Below are positions 4,951 to 6,498 of a stretch of DNA of 6,498 bases, piece by piece. Source of the DNA: Bifidobacteriaceae bacterium (GTDB lineage Bacteria > Actinomycetota > Actinomycetes > Actinomycetales > WQXJ01); contig JAIRTF010000094.1 in assembly GCA_031255075.1 (NCBI GenBank), positions 1 through 6,498 on the forward strand, written 5' to 3'. Below the pieces are notes generated by a model that was not told where the DNA came from, ran no database searches, and was given only the letters and a program-made list of their open reading frames with translations. Numbering within the stretch: position 1 is the stretch's first letter; each line of letters opens with the position of its first letter. Made by a program: the position numbers and the translations under genes.

Positions 4951-6024
4951 TTAGGTGAACAGTTCTTCCAAGCCGGCTTCTGGGACCTGTTTCAGGTACG
5001 CCCCCCAGACGCCGTTCGGGGCGACCACCGCCAGGTAGAGCCGGTATTCGCCGCAGTGCTTGACCAGTGAGCTCTTGTAGAAGTGGTAGCCGGCCAGCGC
5101 TGGATCAATCCCCACTGGATCGATCAGCCGGCCCTGGCCAAGGTTCAGGCCGTCCTGGGACTGGGTGTAGAACAGCGCGAACCGCGAGCCGCCGGAGCCG
5201 TTCGGTTGGTAGCCCAGCACCAGCGCCTCCAAACCCAGATCGGTGGCGACAATTTCTTGGTGCCACGGCACATACCCGTCAGTCAGTTCGATCTCCACGG
5301 GGGCGGGCTCAGTCCAAGACTTCAGGTCGCTGCTTTCGGTGTAGAGAATCGCGCCACCATAGTTCGAATACCACAGGCGGTAGAGCCCATCTTCGAACAG
5401 CAACGATGGGCTCATATAGGCCTGACCGTTGCCGTCGAATACCGTTTCCTTTTCGGACCAGTTGATGCCATCAGGGGAGGTCATGCGGTAGATCAGGTTG
5501 TGGGAGTTGTCCGGCTTGATCTGGCCATCTTTGGCGGGATTGTAGCGGAACCACAATTCGAAACCTTCGGGGCCACGCAGCAGGTAGCCATCGGAGTAGT
5601 GGCCTTTGCGGTCCGCATCCTGCGGCACCCCAGACACCGGGTTGGTAATGCCGACCGGTTCGGTCCAGACCCTGCCATCCTTGGAGACCAGCACTGATGG
5701 GTTCTCTTTGGAGCCATCTTCGAAGGGGTATGGGGTCATGGTCATCCAGTAGGTGTGCCCCTGGAAGCCTTCCTCTGCGAACTGGACGTTGAAGTGGGTG
5801 GCCTGACCAGAGCCGTCATAGGTGGGGATGTCCAAGAATCCGTCTGCCGCCTCAGGCTGGGGTGTGCAGATGTTCTCAGACGGCTCGGGCGCCTCAGACG
5901 GTGCGGGAGTCGGATCAGCCGACGGTGGCAGGGTGGGCGTCGCAGTTTCGTTGCCGGATGTGCAACCAACAATACCCATAATCAAAACCAGGCCGAATAC
6001 AACTACCTTCTTCTTTACACCCAT
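4951..6024 (-). CDS. Lipoprotein with predicted GH43/GH32-like beta-propeller
   Basis: This 357-residue protein is exported and lipid-anchored. It has a basic start (GVKKK), a hydrophobic core and the lipobox IVGC, with Cys21 as the lipidated residue. Residues 22-50 form a Thr/Pro/Ser/Glu linker. From about 60 on, repeated blade-like units end in S-x-D-x-x-x-W motifs: SKDGRVW (114-120), SPDGINW (183-189), SSDLKSW (231-237) and a weaker SQDGLNL (289-295). ENPSVLV (107-113), MSPSLLFEDGLYRLWYS (204-220) and WHQEI (254-258) also fit the five-bladed propellers of glycoside hydrolase families such as GH43 and GH32. A glycan-binding or glycan-cleaving role on the cell surface is likely, but substrate and catalytic acids cannot be assigned. 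Cys53 and Cys324 lie at the two ends of the propeller and could form a disulfide. AAAGG seven bases before the ATG supports the start. It may form a surface pair with the wall-anchored protein nearby. Confidence 0.8.
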   Translation of the reverse strand: MGVKKKVVVFGLVLIMGIVGCTSGNETATPTLPPSADPTPAPSEAPEPSENICTPQPEAADGFLDIPTYDGSGQATHFNVQFAEEGFQGHTYWMTMTPYPFEDGSKENPSVLVSKDGRVWTEPVGITNPVSGVPQDADRKGHYSDGYLLRGPEGFELWFRYNPAKDGQIKPDNSHNLIYRMTSPDGINWSEKETVFDGNGQAYMSPSLLFEDGLYRLWYSNYGGAILYTESSDLKSWTEPAPVEIELTDGYVPWHQEIVATDLGLEALVLGYQPNGSGGSRFALFYTQSQDGLNLGQGRLIDPVGIDPALAGYHFYKSSLVKHCGEYRLYLAVVAPNGVWGAYLKQVPEAGLEELFT

Positions 6025-6036
6025 TACCTCGCCTTT

Positions 6037-6082
6037 CGCGCGCGCGCCATCAACTCAAGGTGGGCGAAGTCGTCCCATGCTA
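6037..6082 (-). promoter_or_regulatory. Leader of the lipoprotein gene: possible -10 box and alternating CG tract
   Basis: On the minus strand TAGCAT (6082-6077) fits the TANNNT -10 pattern, with only a weak TTTCCC-like -35 about 19 bases upstream. Between it and the ATG is an 11-base alternating CG tract (6037-6047), which could form local RNA structure near the ribosome-binding region. Most of the rest of the 147-base gap shows only the ychF hairpin. Confidence 0.25.
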
Positions 6083-6136
6083 ACACGGGCTCTCCAGCAG
6101 AGGGAAATCTAGGCCTTTTCCGACCGGCAGCAGATT

Positions 6137-6158
6137 GGCCGAGCCCTACAGCCCGGCC
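6137..6158 (-). terminator. Hairpin after ychF
   Basis: On the minus strand GGCCGGGC (6158-6151) pairs with GCTCGGCC (6144-6137) over 8 bp, including one G-T wobble, with a 6-base loop. It lies 13 bases after the ychF stop codon and has no T-tract. It is the likely terminator that separates ychF from the lipoprotein gene. Confidence 0.5.
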
Positions 6159-6171
6159 CCTGACTCTCCGG

Positions 6172-6498
6172 TTACACGTTGAAACGGAATTCGACTACGT
6201 CGCCATCTTCCATGACGTAGTCCTTGCCTTCTATGCGCAACTTTCCGGCGGCCCGGGCCTCAGCCAAGCCACCTAGCTCCACCAGGTCGGAGTAAGACAC
6301 CACCTCGGCTTTGATGAAACCACGCTCAAAATCGGAGTGAATCACGCCGGCGGCTTGAGGGGCGGTCCAACCCCGGCGAATGGTCCAGGCGCGGGATTCC
6401 TTGGGGCCGGCCGTCAGGAAGGTCTGTAGTCCAAGGGTGGCGAAGCCGACTCGGGCCAACTTGTCCAGCCCTGGCTCCGCCTGGTCGGATTCGGCCAG
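6172..6498 (-). CDS. ychF: Redox-regulated ATPase/GTPase YchF, C-terminal part (partial)
   Basis: The frame is open from the window edge (6498) to TAA at 6174-6172 and gives the last 108 residues of a protein of usually about 360. An in-frame TTG at 6459 is not the start; the sequence before it reads on as normal coding. The segment contains LGLQTFLTAGPKESRAWTI and GVIHSDFERGFIKAEVV and ends in GKDYVMEDGDVVEFRFNV, the hallmark TGS domain and C-terminus of YchF, the bacterial relative of OLA1. YchF is a conserved cytosolic P-loop NTPase of the Obg group that binds ribosomes and prefers ATP in well-studied members. It is linked to stress responses and translation control. The nucleotide-binding part lies outside the window. 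A hairpin follows the stop codon, so it is probably not co-transcribed with the lipoprotein gene. Confidence 0.96.
   Translation of the reverse strand: MAESDQAEPGLDKLARVGFATLGLQTFLTAGPKESRAWTIRRGWTAPQAAGVIHSDFERGFIKAEVVSYSDLVELGGLAEARAAGKLRIEGKDYVMEDGDVVEFRFNV

Noticed and set aside
6172..6459. 95-residue gene starting at TTG 6459
   Set aside because: The frame stays open to the window edge and the sequence before the TTG continues YchF, so this is an internal codon of ychF.

Overview
The window looks like chromosomal DNA of a Gram-positive actinomycete. It is visibly GC-rich. It encodes a large exported protein ending in a sortase sorting signal (LPPTG, hydrophobic stretch, Arg-rich tail) and a lipobox lipoprotein with a Thr/Pro/Ser/Glu-rich linker. 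Promoter elements and hairpins without T-tracts also fit that group. The species cannot be told from the sequence.

Layout, left to right. Bases 1-90 hold the last 29 codons of a plus-strand gene whose product ends in a striking His/Asp/Glu tail, a likely metal-binding end. Bases 91-296 separate it from a convergent gene and hold four successive inverted repeats. All five remaining genes lie on the minus strand, so in transcription order (right to left) they are: the 3' end of ychF (6172-6498); a lipoprotein with a predicted beta-propeller (4951-6024); ogt, a DNA alkylation-repair methyltransferase (4371-4874); an 867-residue cell-wall-anchored protein with a probable beta-helix and a Big_2-like Ig domain (1625-4228); and a DUF4143-type AAA ATPase (297-1574). 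Gaps of 50 to 147 bases, several with -10 candidates and two with terminator-like hairpins, suggest mostly separate transcription units rather than one operon.

Working together: ychF and ogt are housekeeping genes. The lipoprotein and the wall-anchored protein both act outside the cell, and their folds are typical of glycan binding or processing, so they may share an envelope role; this is inference. The ATPase is a self-contained accessory gene.

The most unusual spot is the 50-base junction between the surface-protein gene and the ATPase gene. Two perfect copies of an 18-bp sequence sit there with a 23-bp period. One copy encodes the very C-terminus of the surface protein, the other supplies the -35 element of a strong sigma-70-like promoter. 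Its -10 element sits in the centre of an 8-bp-armed near-perfect palindrome, and the predicted transcript starts at or next to the ATG (leaderless). I saw no CRISPR array, tRNA, rRNA or intact insertion sequence.
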